From Candidatus Iainarchaeum sp. (GTDB lineage Archaea; Iainarchaeota; Iainarchaeia; Iainarchaeales; GCA-2688035): a DNA stretch of 8,881 nt. Numbering within the stretch: position 1 is the first letter of the stretch; each line of letters starts with the position of its first letter. Location of the stretch: the NCBI GenBank assembly GCA_017609945.1, contig JAFCCZ010000040.1, forward strand, positions 1 to 8,881. The letters run 5' to 3'. Below the pieces are notes generated by a model. It saw nothing but the letters and a program-made list of their open reading frames with translations, was not told the origin of the DNA and made no database searches. A program made the translations under genes and the position numbers. Positions 1 through 6,206 of this stretch are shown in pieces.

Positions 1-431
1 TCTTTAACCTGATTACTGATGTACTTCGCAATGAACAAGGCGCCTCCGATTAGGATCAACGAAGAAGCCAGTGTTCCGAGATAGTCAAGGAAGTTGTTGA
101 TCAGGGTAACGATTAACAAATCGGTCTGAATCAACGCGAATCCTGTTCCAATGGCCGCTGTGATAATGAAAACCCTTACCCAAACAGAAATAATTTGGGT
201 TAGCCTAAAGCCAAGCAATGCCGAGCTAAGATTCTGCTCGTCAATCCACTTCTCAACCTTAGCCTTTTCAAGAGCCTTCTTGATTACTGTGTCCACTGCG
301 TTTGCAACCGCCTTACCGATAATAAACGCAACAGCCAATGTTACTGCCGCTATTACCGCTAACACAATTGCGTCAACCCATGGTATAAGCCACATGTCAA
401 TTGCCGCGTAGTTAGTAATTGGTCCAACCAT
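1..431 (-). CDS. Multi-pass membrane protein, MscS/conserved-TM-helix-like (3' end beyond window)
   Basis: The reading frame starts at the ATG at 431 and stays open for 143 codons to the window edge, so the C-terminus is missing. This ATG is chosen because GGAGGTG lies 6 nt upstream. The ATG at 435 is in another frame and stops after seven codons. Hydrophobic helices are visible near residues 18-38, 78-101 and 119-136. The first is followed by an amphipathic stretch (GKAVANAVDTVIKKALEKAK), and the third begins a similar pattern (AKYISNQVK). This hydrophobic-helix plus G/A-rich amphipathic unit is what I associate with the conserved-TM-helix repeats found in or beside MscS-type mechanosensitive channels. 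The family call rests on pattern only, and the pore domain is not in view. A role in osmotic or mechanical channel function is inference. Confidence 0.6.
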   Translation of the reverse strand, partial: MVGPITNYAAIDMWLIPWVDAIVLAVIAAVTLAVAFIIGKAVANAVDTVIKKALEKAKVEKWIDEQNLSSALLGFRLTQIISVWVRVFIITAAIGTGFALIQTDLLIVTLINNFLDYLGTLASSLILIGGALFIAKYISNQVK

Positions 432-506
432 GCATTTCACCTCCCTTTCCTTGTTTCACCTTCATTATTTAGTTAAATGTGAATTAATAATAACAAATGT
501 TTTCCC

Positions 507-515
507 ATATAAAAA
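507..515 (-). promoter_or_regulatory. TATA-like promoter box for the membrane protein gene
   Basis: The minus strand reads TTTTTATAT here, about 76 nt before the ATG at 431. An archaeal TATA box would place the transcript start roughly 25 nt downstream, near 482, leaving a leader of about 50 nt that carries the GGAGGTG site. It lies just downstream of T-rich tracts that would end the preceding transcription unit. Assigned by sequence resemblance only. Confidence 0.45.
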
Positions 516-537
516 GGTTTGCCTTGCGCAAAAACTT

Positions 538-554
538 AAAAAAAGAGAAAAAAA
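538..554 (-). terminator. Paired T7 tracts, probable transcription terminator
   Basis: On the minus strand two runs of seven T occur at 554-548 and 544-538, directly after the tandem hairpins that follow the tRNA gene. Archaeal RNA polymerase terminates at oligo-T tracts, so this is a likely end for transcripts from the tRNA or the upstream genes. A shorter T5 run at 657-653, 7 nt after the tRNA 3' end, could be the primary tRNA terminator. Confidence 0.5.
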
Positions 555-570
555 GCTTTTCGTGAATCAT

Positions 571-656
571 TTTTTCAGCTTTGCTGAAAAATGCCCTTTT
601 CAAGCTTTGCTTGAAAACAGGCTTTTGGAAGCAAATCTTGGACTTGCGCTCCAAAA
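571..656 (-). repeat. Three tandem hairpins between the tRNA gene and the membrane protein gene
   Basis: Three adjacent inverted repeats fill most of this spacer. In plus-strand letters, the first has arms TTTTTCAGC (571-579) and GCTGAAAAA (583-591) around a TTT loop. The second has arms TTTTCAAGC (597-605) and GCTTGAAAA (609-617), also around TTT. The third has arms TTTTGGA (623-629) and TCCAAAA (650-656), with an inner GCAA/TTGC pairing. Stems one and two share design (T-run, GC next to the loop, 3-nt loop) but differ in sequence within the stem. They could be terminator hairpins, mRNA 3' structures or a small structured RNA. No ORF here looks real. Confidence 0.6.
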
Positions 657-664
657 AGGTTCTT

Positions 665-850
665 TGGACCCTGCGGGAGTTGAACCCGCGATCTCCGCCT
701 AATTCGAACCACTCCACTTTGTGAACGCACCGACCAAGCGGAACCTTGGTTCCGCGGGCCTCGTGGAGTTTTACTCCACAAGGAAGCGAGTTTGCGGGTG
801 CTTCGGTGGGTTCTGCGAAGGCGGCGTCCTAGCCACTAGACCAAGGGCCC
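665..850 (-). tRNA. tRNA-Ala(CGC), interrupted by a 113-nt intron
   Basis: Exons are 850-814 and 700-665, giving a 73-nt mature tRNA. The acceptor stem is GGGCCCT/AGGGTCC with discriminator A73, and it contains the G3:U70 wobble that marks alanine tRNAs. The D stem is GTCT/GGAC with A14, G18-G19 and A21. The anticodon stem is CCGCC/GGCGG with loop TTCGCAA, so the anticodon is CGC (codon GCG). The T arm is GCGGG-TTCAACT-CCCGC. G15 and C48 can form the Levitt pair. CCA is not encoded. Position 37/38 is the canonical archaeal intron site. The isoacceptor call depends on the splice position, which the BHB motif fixes well. Confidence 0.93.
701..813 (-). other. BHB-type tRNA intron with two internal hairpins
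   Basis: The exon-intron junctions form a canonical bulge-helix-bulge. The 4-bp central helix pairs TTCG of the anticodon loop with CGAA near the intron end. The 3-nt bulges are CA|G at the 5' site and TT|A at the 3' site, and AACC/GGTT lies beyond. This is the substrate of the archaeal tRNA splicing endonuclease. The intron is long for its class. It carries a strong hairpin at 760-782 (10 bp with one wobble, AAA loop) and a palindrome at 738-755 (7 bp, CAAG loop). A helix CACCGA/TCGGTG can close both. I saw no clear C/D-box signatures (RTGATGA, CTGA) that would mark a guide RNA. Confidence 0.88.
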
Positions 851-870
851 TCTGAATAAAGTGGGGTAGC

Positions 871-883
871 AATTATTTTTTTA
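871..883 (-). promoter_or_regulatory. A/T-rich promoter box upstream of tRNA-Ala
   Basis: A run of A and T lies about 21-33 nt upstream of the first tRNA base, with the purine-rich AAAGA just before it on the minus strand. This is where an archaeal TATA/BRE pair is expected for a tRNA starting at or near its 5' end. The sequence is not a strict consensus, so the assignment rests mainly on position. Confidence 0.35.
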
Positions 884-911
884 ATCTTTGCAAAAGCCGC
901 AAATCGGGCAT

Positions 912-1706
912 TCAGGATTCAATTTTAATAAAGTCAATTCCGTTAAGGGAAAGAGTTTCGGTGGAAACCATGCTGTCGTAGTTTTCTGTCAGGATTTGGT
1001 CGTAGTATATAAAGAGGGTTCCTGAACCGTTTGCGTAATCCGTCACCCACCAGTAATCAGGAATGTTAATGTTTTGGGTTTCCTCAGATCCCATATCAAA
1101 ATCGGTTTCCGTTATTTGGGAGCCCTCGCCAATCTCGCTCTCTGGTATAATCATCTTGTCAAAAGCAAATTCCCCGCCAGGGTAAAATGATAAAAAGAGG
1201 TATCTAGCCTCTTCCTCGCCAAAAAGTGAGTAAACCTCCCACTCTCCAAGATACTCTTGGGGAAAAACCGCTCCAGGCGGAAAGTCAAAGCCAGAGCCCC
1301 AGTCAATCGGCGGATTGCCTCCACCGCCAGGATCATCTCCTCCGTTGTCTCCGCCGCCATTTCCCCCTTCGTCTCCTGGACCGCCCCCTGAGGCTGTGTC
1401 GTCTCCCTGGTCGCCGTCTGAACTATTGTCTCCGTTAGAAATACTGGAACCGTCTCCTGAACCGCCGCCAGAACCGTCACCTCCGGAACCACCGCCTCCG
1501 CCAGAACCGTTTCCAGAACCGTCTCCAAAAGAGGGGTCTTCTGGCGGCGGGAAGGAAGGCGGGCCAAACAATTGCTCAAGCCAAGATAGGCCTGGAAGCG
1601 TGGGAAGAACCTCTGCAGGCCTGCCGCCAGTAAAATAAAAAACGGAAAAAACAATTAGGGAAATTACAATGGTGACAAAGGCAAGACTGGCTAGGTATTT
1701 ATCCAT
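912..1706 (-). CDS. Membrane-anchored extracytoplasmic protein with Gly/Ser/Asp-rich linker
   Basis: This is a 264-residue protein I do not recognise. Residues 7-26 form one hydrophobic helix with a lysine before it, so it is a signal anchor or uncleaved signal peptide. Residues 60-131 are almost wholly Gly, Ser, Asp and Asn and make a flexible acidic linker. Residues 133-264 form a compact-looking domain rich in aromatic and beta-prone residues. That domain contains YLGEWEVYSLFG, YLFLSFYPGGEFAF and GTLFIYYDQIL, which could be strands of a lipocalin-like or other small beta barrel. The layout suggests a C-terminal domain displayed outside the cell on a tether. No lipobox cysteine is visible. 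The start has no strong SD, but a TATA-like box sits 32-39 nt upstream, fitting a short-leader transcript. Opposite-strand Pro/Ser-rich frames here are shadows of the Gly codons. Confidence 0.75.
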   Translation of the reverse strand: MDKYLASLAFVTIVISLIVFSVFYFTGGRPAEVLPTLPGLSWLEQLFGPPSFPPPEDPSFGDGSGNGSGGGGGSGGDGSGGGSGDGSSISNGDNSSDGDQGDDTASGGGPGDEGGNGGGDNGGDDPGGGGNPPIDWGSGFDFPPGAVFPQEYLGEWEVYSLFGEEEARYLFLSFYPGGEFAFDKMIIPESEIGEGSQITETDFDMGSEETQNINIPDYWWVTDYANGSGTLFIYYDQILTENYDSMVSTETLSLNGIDFIKIES

Positions 1707-1737
1707 CCTAAAACAGTTAATTAGTTGCCTTTTGAAA

Positions 1738-1745
1738 TATTTAAA
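1738..1745 (-). promoter_or_regulatory. TATA-like box for the anchored protein gene
   Basis: TTTAAATA on the minus strand begins 6 nt after the trpA stop codon. Spacing predicts transcription starting near 1716-1719, about 10 nt before the ATG at 1706. This would make the downstream gene its own short-leader unit and matches its lack of a Shine-Dalgarno site. Based on motif and spacing only. Confidence 0.45.
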
Positions 1746-1750
1746 TTTAA

Positions 1751-2407
1751 CTAAGGCCTTGTTGCTTTCTTCATTTTGGAGGAAAAAGCTGAAACAGATT
1801 CAAGAATTGCATCGGCATTTCCTGCATTTTGCTTAATTAGATTAATTATTGCGCTTCCCACAATTGCCCCGTCCGCCCCGGCTGAAACAACTCCCTTAAC
1901 GTGCTCTGGCCTGCTTATCCCAAAGCCCACGCAAATCGGCAACTTTGAAAAGGGTTTAACCCTTTTGATTAACTCAATTGTGCGGTTCTGCAAAGAGGCT
2001 CTCGCACCAGTGACCCCCAACAGGCTGACAAGGTAAATGTAACCGCTTGCGGTCTCAAGGATCTTCTTCAAACGAGATTCAGTGGTAGTTGGTGCTACAA
2101 GAAAAACCTGGTCAATTCCAGATTTTCTGGCAGCAGCAAGCAAAGGCTGGGATTCCTCAATCGGGCAGTCGGCAGCAAGAACTGCGTCAACCCCGACGGA
2201 CTTGGCATCAGAGTAAAATTTTTCAATCCCGCGCTGCAGAATGAGGTTGTAGTATATTAGAAGGCTGATTGGAATCTCTTTGTCAAAGGCGCGAATTTTT
2301 TTAATAAGGGAAAGAGCCTTGTCTGTGTCCATGCCTGCTGCAAGCGCCCGCTGGTCGGCCTCCTGAACGGTTTTGCCGTCAGCAATCGGGTCGCTGAAAG
2401 CATACAG
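1751..2407 (-). CDS. trpA: Tryptophan synthase alpha subunit, C-terminal part of an interrupted gene
   Basis: TrpA cleaves indole-3-glycerol phosphate to indole and glyceraldehyde 3-phosphate and passes indole to TrpB. The alpha-subunit homology resumes at TTC (2398) with FSDPIADGKTVQEA, where ADG holds the catalytic aspartate (Asp60 in the bacterial enzyme). It then continues without damage for 215 residues: YNLILQRGIEKFY, VLAADCPIEES, the phosphate-site segments GYIYLVSLLGVTGAR and VGFGIS, and GADGAIVGSAI. In-frame stops lie at 2410-2408 and further upstream, so it is not joined to its 5' half by plain translation. The first in-frame ATG (2332) lies after the catalytic aspartate and has no convincing SD, so separate translation should not give an active subunit. 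With the 5' part the sum is about 268 residues, the normal TrpA length. Confidence 0.9.
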   Translation of the reverse strand: MYAFSDPIADGKTVQEADQRALAAGMDTDKALSLIKKIRAFDKEIPISLLIYYNLILQRGIEKFYSDAKSVGVDAVLAADCPIEESQPLLAAARKSGIDQVFLVAPTTTESRLKKILETASGYIYLVSLLGVTGARASLQNRTIELIKRVKPFSKLPICVGFGISRPEHVKGVVSAGADGAIVGSAIINLIKQNAGNADAILESVSAFSSKMKKATRP

Positions 2408-2439
2408 CTAAGTACAACCTTAAGGGCTGTAGCTTATAA
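2399..2439 (-). other. Structured ~35-nt insertion interrupting trpA
   Basis: Between codon 51 (Gly, ending at 2440) and the conserved Phe codon at 2398 there are 41 nt where TrpA proteins need only two residues, an excess of 35 nt. The excess shifts the frame and adds stops in both relevant frames. The RNA folds on itself. AAGCTACAGC (2435-2426) pairs with GCTGTA-T-GCTT (2408-2398) with one bulged T. A further TAAG/CTTA stem lies inside, separated on one side by CCT and closed by a 6-nt loop. The insert contains the palindrome CCTTAAGG. It could be a cryptic intron, a bypassed segment, a small mobile element or an inactivating insertion. I found no canonical BHB that would restore the reading frame. 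Confidence 0.8.
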
Positions 2440-2592
2440 ACCGAGTTCCAGCGCATCCGCTCCATTGTCGACCAATGTTTTTATTATCTTGAGGCTTATA
2501 TCGTAGTTAGGATCGCCCAACACCACAAAGGGTATAAAGGCCGCCTCTCTTTTGCTCTTCAATTTCTTGAAGGTTGCCTCAAAGCGTGTCAT
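2434..2592 (-). CDS. trpA: Tryptophan synthase alpha subunit, N-terminal part of an interrupted gene
   Basis: This frame starts at the ATG at 2592, with GAGGTG 4 nt upstream, and overlaps the stop codon of the preceding endonuclease-like gene as ATGA. It encodes 51 residues that match the TrpA N-terminus: [20 protein letters not shown] (first barrel strand and loop), then the helix and GADALELG. The Glu in ELG is the catalytic residue known as Glu49 in bacterial enzymes. One more codon (TTA) and a TAA stop follow. The fragment alone contains only the first strands of the TIM barrel and cannot be a functional enzyme. The sequence shows no decay other than the interruption. Confidence 0.88.
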   Translation of the reverse strand: MTRFEATFKKLKSKREAAFIPFVVLGDPNYDISLKIIKTLVDNGADALELGL

Positions 2593-4115
2593 ATTTCACC
2601 TCGTTCATATAATTTAATATAATGATTTTCATTTTTGAATTCTTTATTGTCGAGTATAGATTTAATGTTCTTAATTTTTGCTTCTCTTGGGATCTTGTGA
2701 TTCACAAGTTTTCGTTTTTCTCTGTACCTGTGCTCTAATATACTCAATAAAGCTTCTTTTTTTAAATAATTCTTAAAATTGCCTCTAGAAACATAAATAC
2801 CACCAGTAAATGGCTCTATTCTAATAAGATTAATGACTTGAATCAAGCCGGTTGTAAGCAATTCGCCTAAACCAGTCCAATTGCTCTTCTTAGTTGAGAG
2901 CATCTTTGCATTGAATTTTTTACATAATTCGATTAGACCAGAGTGAACCGTAGGGTGAGAACAAGCAATCCCAAGCAAGGGAGCAGTATAACCGCCATGT
3001 GTTTCATAGAACTGAACCCAACCCTCTGCAGCGAAATACATTTGCAGTCCAGCAATTTGAGTTTCTCTATCTGACTCAAGCAAATAATCTAAATGCGGTT
3101 GTGGCTCTTTGAGAAAATCTTCTTTGCTTTGACCTACGGCAGGTGTTGTTTTTACATTACCTGAAATGGAAAGCAACTCTTTCTTTATTCTATTATTAAT
3201 ATTTGGAAAAGTTGTATTGTACGCACTATCTCCTTTACATCGAATCATATAAGAAGTTGGCAGCACGCCATAATGATAGTAAAAAGCATCAACAATTATG
3301 TCGTGAAATTCTTTGCACTTGTTTGTGAAAGTCCAGGGGCAGCCATCGGATTGTAGAAGAGGCAGAATAATGCCTCTAACCAAATCTATCTTACTCTTTC
3401 TTTCTGCAACATATTTTGTTAAGGGAAATTTTAGCTTGCATTTCTTTTCAAAGTTGAAGAATTTTCTAAGAAAAGAGTTGAATGTAAAGCTTCTGATGTA
3501 GTGTCTCTCACAACCATCGTAGTCTTGCTTTTTTATTTTGAAATTGAATTTATTTTTCAAGTCCTCGCGTTCTCTGCTCGAAATTCCTTTTTTAATTGAC
3601 ACTAAGAACTGATGGTTCTTAGCAAGGCAGATTTTATTTAAAATATTCTTTGAATCTGAAGGAAGTGGCAACTTAATCCTGTTTGATTTTCCGACGCTTC
3701 CAAAGAAGACACCATTGCCTCTAAGCAATTTGTAGAACCCTATTCTGTCTTTAATGACTCCAAGCTTTCTTCCAAGAGCGAACAATCTTCTTAGTGGAAG
3801 ACCCCTGATATTTCTTTCAACCAATCCAAAATAATCTTTGTTTCTCTTCATCAATTGGTTCAAATATGTTTGAGATGCGCCAGTTCTATTTCTCCACTCT
3901 TTCAAAATGTTTCCAACATTAAAAACATACAATCCATCTAATTCAAGTAAATCAAAGAATCTGTTTTCAAACACCAAGTCTTTTTTTAGAGAGGCAATCT
4001 CTTCCCAAACAGTGGTACTTTTTACAATGACTGCCACATCAACCAACCTCTTTCTATAAAGATAGCTGTTTTGCGGTTTATAACCACTTTGAGAGAGTGG
4101 ATTTCCACTATTCAT
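2589..4115 (-). CDS. Probable LAGLIDADG homing endonuclease with N-terminal HTH-like segment
   Basis: This 508-residue basic protein has two degenerate LAGLIDADG-type motifs, ILPLLQSDG (250-258) and LQMYFAAEG (357-365). Each ends in an acidic residue before Gly (Asp257, Glu364), and they lie about 107 residues apart, as in two-motif monomeric homing endonucleases. After the second motif comes a region reminiscent of the LAGLIDADG beta saddle, including [20 protein letters not shown]. Residues 68-120 look like a helix-turn-helix ([19 protein letters not shown]). Such enzymes cut long DNA sites and spread by gene conversion; a domesticated regulatory role is also possible. The ATG at 4115 is preferred because it overlaps the upstream ORF stop as ATGA; a GTG at 4124 is possible. 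The stop overlaps the trpA start. Its base composition is more A+T rich than the flanking trp genes, which suggests acquisition. The family call is moderately sure. Confidence 0.68.
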   Translation of the reverse strand: MNSGNPLSQSGYKPQNSYLYRKRLVDVAVIVKSTTVWEEIASLKKDLVFENRFFDLLELDGLYVFNVGNILKEWRNRTGASQTYLNQLMKRNKDYFGLVERNIRGLPLRRLFALGRKLGVIKDRIGFYKLLRGNGVFFGSVGKSNRIKLPLPSDSKNILNKICLAKNHQFLVSIKKGISSREREDLKNKFNFKIKKQDYDGCERHYIRSFTFNSFLRKFFNFEKKCKLKFPLTKYVAERKSKIDLVRGIILPLLQSDGCPWTFTNKCKEFHDIIVDAFYYHYGVLPTSYMIRCKGDSAYNTTFPNINNRIKKELLSISGNVKTTPAVGQSKEDFLKEPQPHLDYLLESDRETQIAGLQMYFAAEGWVQFYETHGGYTAPLLGIACSHPTVHSGLIELCKKFNAKMLSTKKSNWTGLGELLTTGLIQVINLIRIEPFTGGIYVSRGNFKNYLKKEALLSILEHRYREKRKLVNHKIPREAKIKNIKSILDNKEFKNENHYIKLYERGEI

Positions 4116-4222
4116 AGAACCCACTCGTCCTTCATGTTGGCAACTAATTCGGAAAGGGGAAAACCGTCCCCGAATGGGCTGCTTTTTCTGACTAAGAAAC
4201 TTTTTGTAATTTTTTGATTCAT
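4112..4222 (-). CDS. Small ORF (36 aa) upstream of the endonuclease-like gene
   Basis: The ATG at 4222 has a near-perfect GGAGGTG 8 nt upstream, and the ORF ends in TGA overlapping the next start codon as ATGA. It therefore looks translated and coupled to the endonuclease-like gene. The product begins MNQKITKSFLVRK, continues through SPFGDGFPLSEL and ends MKDEWVL. It has no membrane segment. It holds a single Trp codon near its end, so it is not a classic trp leader peptide. Its SD lies in the 3' arm of a large inverted repeat. Function is unknown; it may be a coupling leader peptide or the remnant N-terminus of the inserted element. Confidence 0.5.
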   Translation of the reverse strand: MNQKITKSFLVRKSSPFGDGFPLSELVANMKDEWVL

Positions 4223-4230
4223 GAACGAAT

Positions 4231-4373
4231 CACCTCCAATTTATTACAAATTTTTTCTGGAGACGGTTCGTGCGCTGGAGGCATTAAACTTTTAGGCATC
4301 AGCCGGCCCCAAAAGGGAAAAAGTTTAAGCTGAACAGCGCACAAGTCGTAAGAAAAAATTTTAATTGGAGGTG
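4231..4373 (-). repeat. ~143-bp imperfect palindrome that would sequester a Shine-Dalgarno site
   Basis: Starting 27 nt after trpB, the minus-strand RNA has nested complementary arms. CACCTCCAATT (from 4373) faces AATTGGAGGTG (to 4231). AAATTTTTTC (ending 4352) faces GAAAAAATTT (from 4257). GTGCGCTG (4342-4335) faces CAGCGCAC (4277-4270). TTAAACTTTT (4328-4319) faces AAAAGTTTAA (4293-4284). The loop (4318-4294) can form small CCC/GGG and GGC/GCC stems. The outermost arm covers the GGAGGTG that serves the ORF starting at 4222. It could be a translational attenuator in the trpB-trpA spacer or a MITE-like DNA element with ~25-nt terminal inverted repeats. There is no other gene in 4223-4400. Confidence 0.7.
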
Positions 4374-4400
4374 GTGAGATTTTTCAAAAAATAGTTAACT

Positions 4401-5585
4401 TTAAAGCTTTCCACCCATTTCCTTTACCACGATTCCCAAGTCCTTATCGCCCCTTCCCGAAATATTAACTATTACAATATTGTTGGGCCCGCAATTCTTT
4501 GCATACTTGAGCAGGAAGGCAACTGCGTGGGAACTCTCCAGGGCGGGAATTATTCCCTCGGTCTCGGAAAGCATCTTAAAAGCGTCCAAAGCCTCTTTGT
4601 CGGTTGCAAAAGTGTACTTTGCGCGCTTCAGCTGGCGAAGCATGCTGTGCTCCGGCCCAACAGCGCTGTAGTCAAGGCCTGCTGAAACGCTGTGAGTGTT
4701 GTAAATTTGCCCAAACTTGTCCTGCAAAACATAGGTAAATGTCCCGTGCAAAACCCCTGGCCTGCCAATCTTCTTGTCGGCAAAGCGAGCAGCGTGCTTC
4801 CCAGAATCAAGTCCAAGGCCGCCCGCCTCAACGCCAATTAATTCAACCTTGTGCTCTGGAACAAACTTCTTGAAAATTCCAATTGCGTTAGAGCCTCCGC
4901 CAACGCAGGCGATGATTGCCTTTGGAAGTTTGCCCTCTGCAGCGAGAATCTGCTTTTTGGTTTCCTCGCCAATGACGCTTTGGAAATAGGCGACCATTTC
5001 AGGGTAAGGGTGCGGCCCAAGAACAGATCCAAGAAGGTAGTGTGTTGTCTCACAGGAAGCTGTCCAGTCGCGCAGGCACTCGTTTATCGCGTCCTTGAGG
5101 GTGCGGCTTCCGCTTGAAACAGGAACGACGCGGGCCCCTGCAAGCTTCATTCTGAGAACGTTTGGCTTCTGCCTCTCAATGTCAACCTCTCCCATGTAAA
5201 TATCACACTCAAAACCAAGCTTTGCCGCGGCAATCGCTGTTGCAGTTCCGTGCTGGCCTGCACCGGTCTCGGCAATAATCCTCTTTTTTCCCATCTTCCT
5301 TGCGAGAAGGGCCTGGCCGAGGGCATTGTTTATCTTATGGGCTCCGGTGTGGGCAAGGTCCTCGCGCTTCAAGTAAACCTTGCAGCCAAGCTTTTTGCTA
5401 AGCCGCGCTGCAAAAGTAAGCGGGGTTGGCCTTCCAACGTATTCAGCGAGAAGGCGCTTGAACTCTGCCTGAAAGCTCTTGTCGGTTTTGCATTTTTCAA
5501 AGGCAAGTTCCAGTTCCTTAATTGCAGGCATCAGGGTTTCAGGAATGTACTGGCCTCCAAACTCTCCAAATCGTCCTTTCTTCAT
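4401..5585 (-). CDS. trpB: Tryptophan synthase beta subunit
   Basis: TrpB condenses indole with L-serine to give tryptophan, using pyridoxal phosphate. The 394 residues match the usual TrpB length and begin with the hallmark [21 protein letters not shown]. The PLP lysine is Lys84 in [15 protein letters not shown]. The catalytic glutamate is Glu106 in [13 protein letters not shown]. The phosphate-binding loop is GGGSNA (229-234), and a late [10 protein letters not shown] segment is present. It is the standard TrpB1 type rather than the longer TrpB2. The ATG overlaps the trpF stop as ATGA. trpA is normally the next gene, but here about 1.8 kb of other DNA follows. Confidence 0.97.
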   Translation of the reverse strand: MKKGRFGEFGGQYIPETLMPAIKELELAFEKCKTDKSFQAEFKRLLAEYVGRPTPLTFAARLSKKLGCKVYLKREDLAHTGAHKINNALGQALLARKMGKKRIIAETGAGQHGTATAIAAAKLGFECDIYMGEVDIERQKPNVLRMKLAGARVVPVSSGSRTLKDAINECLRDWTASCETTHYLLGSVLGPHPYPEMVAYFQSVIGEETKKQILAAEGKLPKAIIACVGGGSNAIGIFKKFVPEHKVELIGVEAGGLGLDSGKHAARFADKKIGRPGVLHGTFTYVLQDKFGQIYNTHSVSAGLDYSAVGPEHSMLRQLKRAKYTFATDKEALDAFKMLSETEGIIPALESSHAVAFLLKYAKNCGPNNIVIVNISGRGDKDLGIVVKEMGGKL

Positions 5586-6205
5586 CGCTTCGCCTCCGCA
5601 ATAAATTCCCTCATCTTTTCGTGGCTCTTCAGGCCAGGCTTTATTTCAACCCCTGAAGCAACGTCAACTGCGTAGGGCCTAGTTTCGTGAACTGCGCTGG
5701 CAACGTTTTCAGGCGAAAGGCCACCGCTTAGGAAAAGTTTTCTGTGCATTGCAAGCTTCCTAATAGCAGGAACAAACTCTTCCTTTATTTGCTTTCCGGT
5801 TCCCCCAAACTCCCCGGCGGAGAACGCGTCAAGAAGAACAAACTCGCAGTTGAAGAACTCAACCTGCTTGAAAGTGCCCTCATCCTCAACACGAAAGGCT
5901 TTAATGGCAGGCAAGTGGAATTTTTCGCAGATGCCTGGCATTTCATCACCGTGCAACTGCACCAGGTCGAGGTCGCAGTATTTTGCAATCGTGTTAATGT
6001 GGTCAGGGCTTTCGTTCACAAAAACTCCAACCGTTTTCACGCGCTTGTAGAGCGCGTCAACAATTTCCTTGGCCTGCTGCGGAGAAACCTTTCTCTGACT
6101 TTTCTCAAAAAAGTTAAAGCCAAGGAAGTCTGCCCCAAAATCTACAGCGGCCAGCGCGTCCTTCTCGTTGGTTATTCCACAAATCTTTACCTTTACGTTA
6201 GCCAT
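5582..6205 (-). CDS. trpF: Phosphoribosylanthranilate isomerase
   Basis: TrpF carries out the Amadori rearrangement of phosphoribosyl-anthranilate to CdRP. The 207-residue protein starts [18 protein letters not shown] start at 6238 would add 11 residues lying inside trpC and outside the family alignment, so the ATG at 6205, one base after the trpC stop, is chosen. Key residues are Cys9 in KICGIT and Asp126 in LLDAFSAG, the expected general base and acid. Other conserved parts are [40 protein letters not shown] and [13 protein letters not shown]. Translation is probably coupled to trpC, since no strong SD is visible. Confidence 0.96.
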   Translation of the reverse strand: MANVKVKICGITNEKDALAAVDFGADFLGFNFFEKSQRKVSPQQAKEIVDALYKRVKTVGVFVNESPDHINTIAKYCDLDLVQLHGDEMPGICEKFHLPAIKAFRVEDEGTFKQVEFFNCEFVLLDAFSAGEFGGTGKQIKEEFVPAIRKLAMHRKLFLSGGLSPENVASAVHETRPYAVDVASGVEIKPGLKSHEKMREFIAEAKR

Positions 6206-6206
6206 T

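Noticed and set aside
151..411. Plus-strand 86-codon ORF at the left end
   Set aside because: It lies opposite a minus-strand frame with a strong SD and clear membrane helices.
701..813. C/D-box guide RNA in the tRNA intron
   Set aside because: No RTGATGA C box or clear CTGA D box was found.
665..850. tRNA-Glu assignment suggested by the D-arm resemblance
   Set aside because: The BHB-defined splice gives anticodon CGC, and the acceptor stem has G3:U70, both pointing to alanine.
1315..1638. Proline-rich plus-strand ORF
   Set aside because: It is the antisense shadow of the Gly-rich linker codons; the minus-strand frame has a membrane anchor and a coherent domain.
2399..2440. Simple programmed frameshift or T4-style ribosome bypass in trpA
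   Set aside because: Both relevant frames contain stops, so one frameshift cannot work. No matching take-off and landing codons in the required frame were found.
2390..2450. Canonical bulge-helix-bulge intron in trpA
   Set aside because: I tested the splice positions that restore LG-x-x-FSDP. None gives a 4-bp exon/intron helix flanked by 3-nt bulges. The only BHB-like arrangement found would leave the TAA stop in the exon. An unusual or relaxed motif is not excluded.
4112..4222. Classic trp attenuator leader peptide
   Set aside because: It has only one Trp codon, and it lies after trpB rather than at the operon start.
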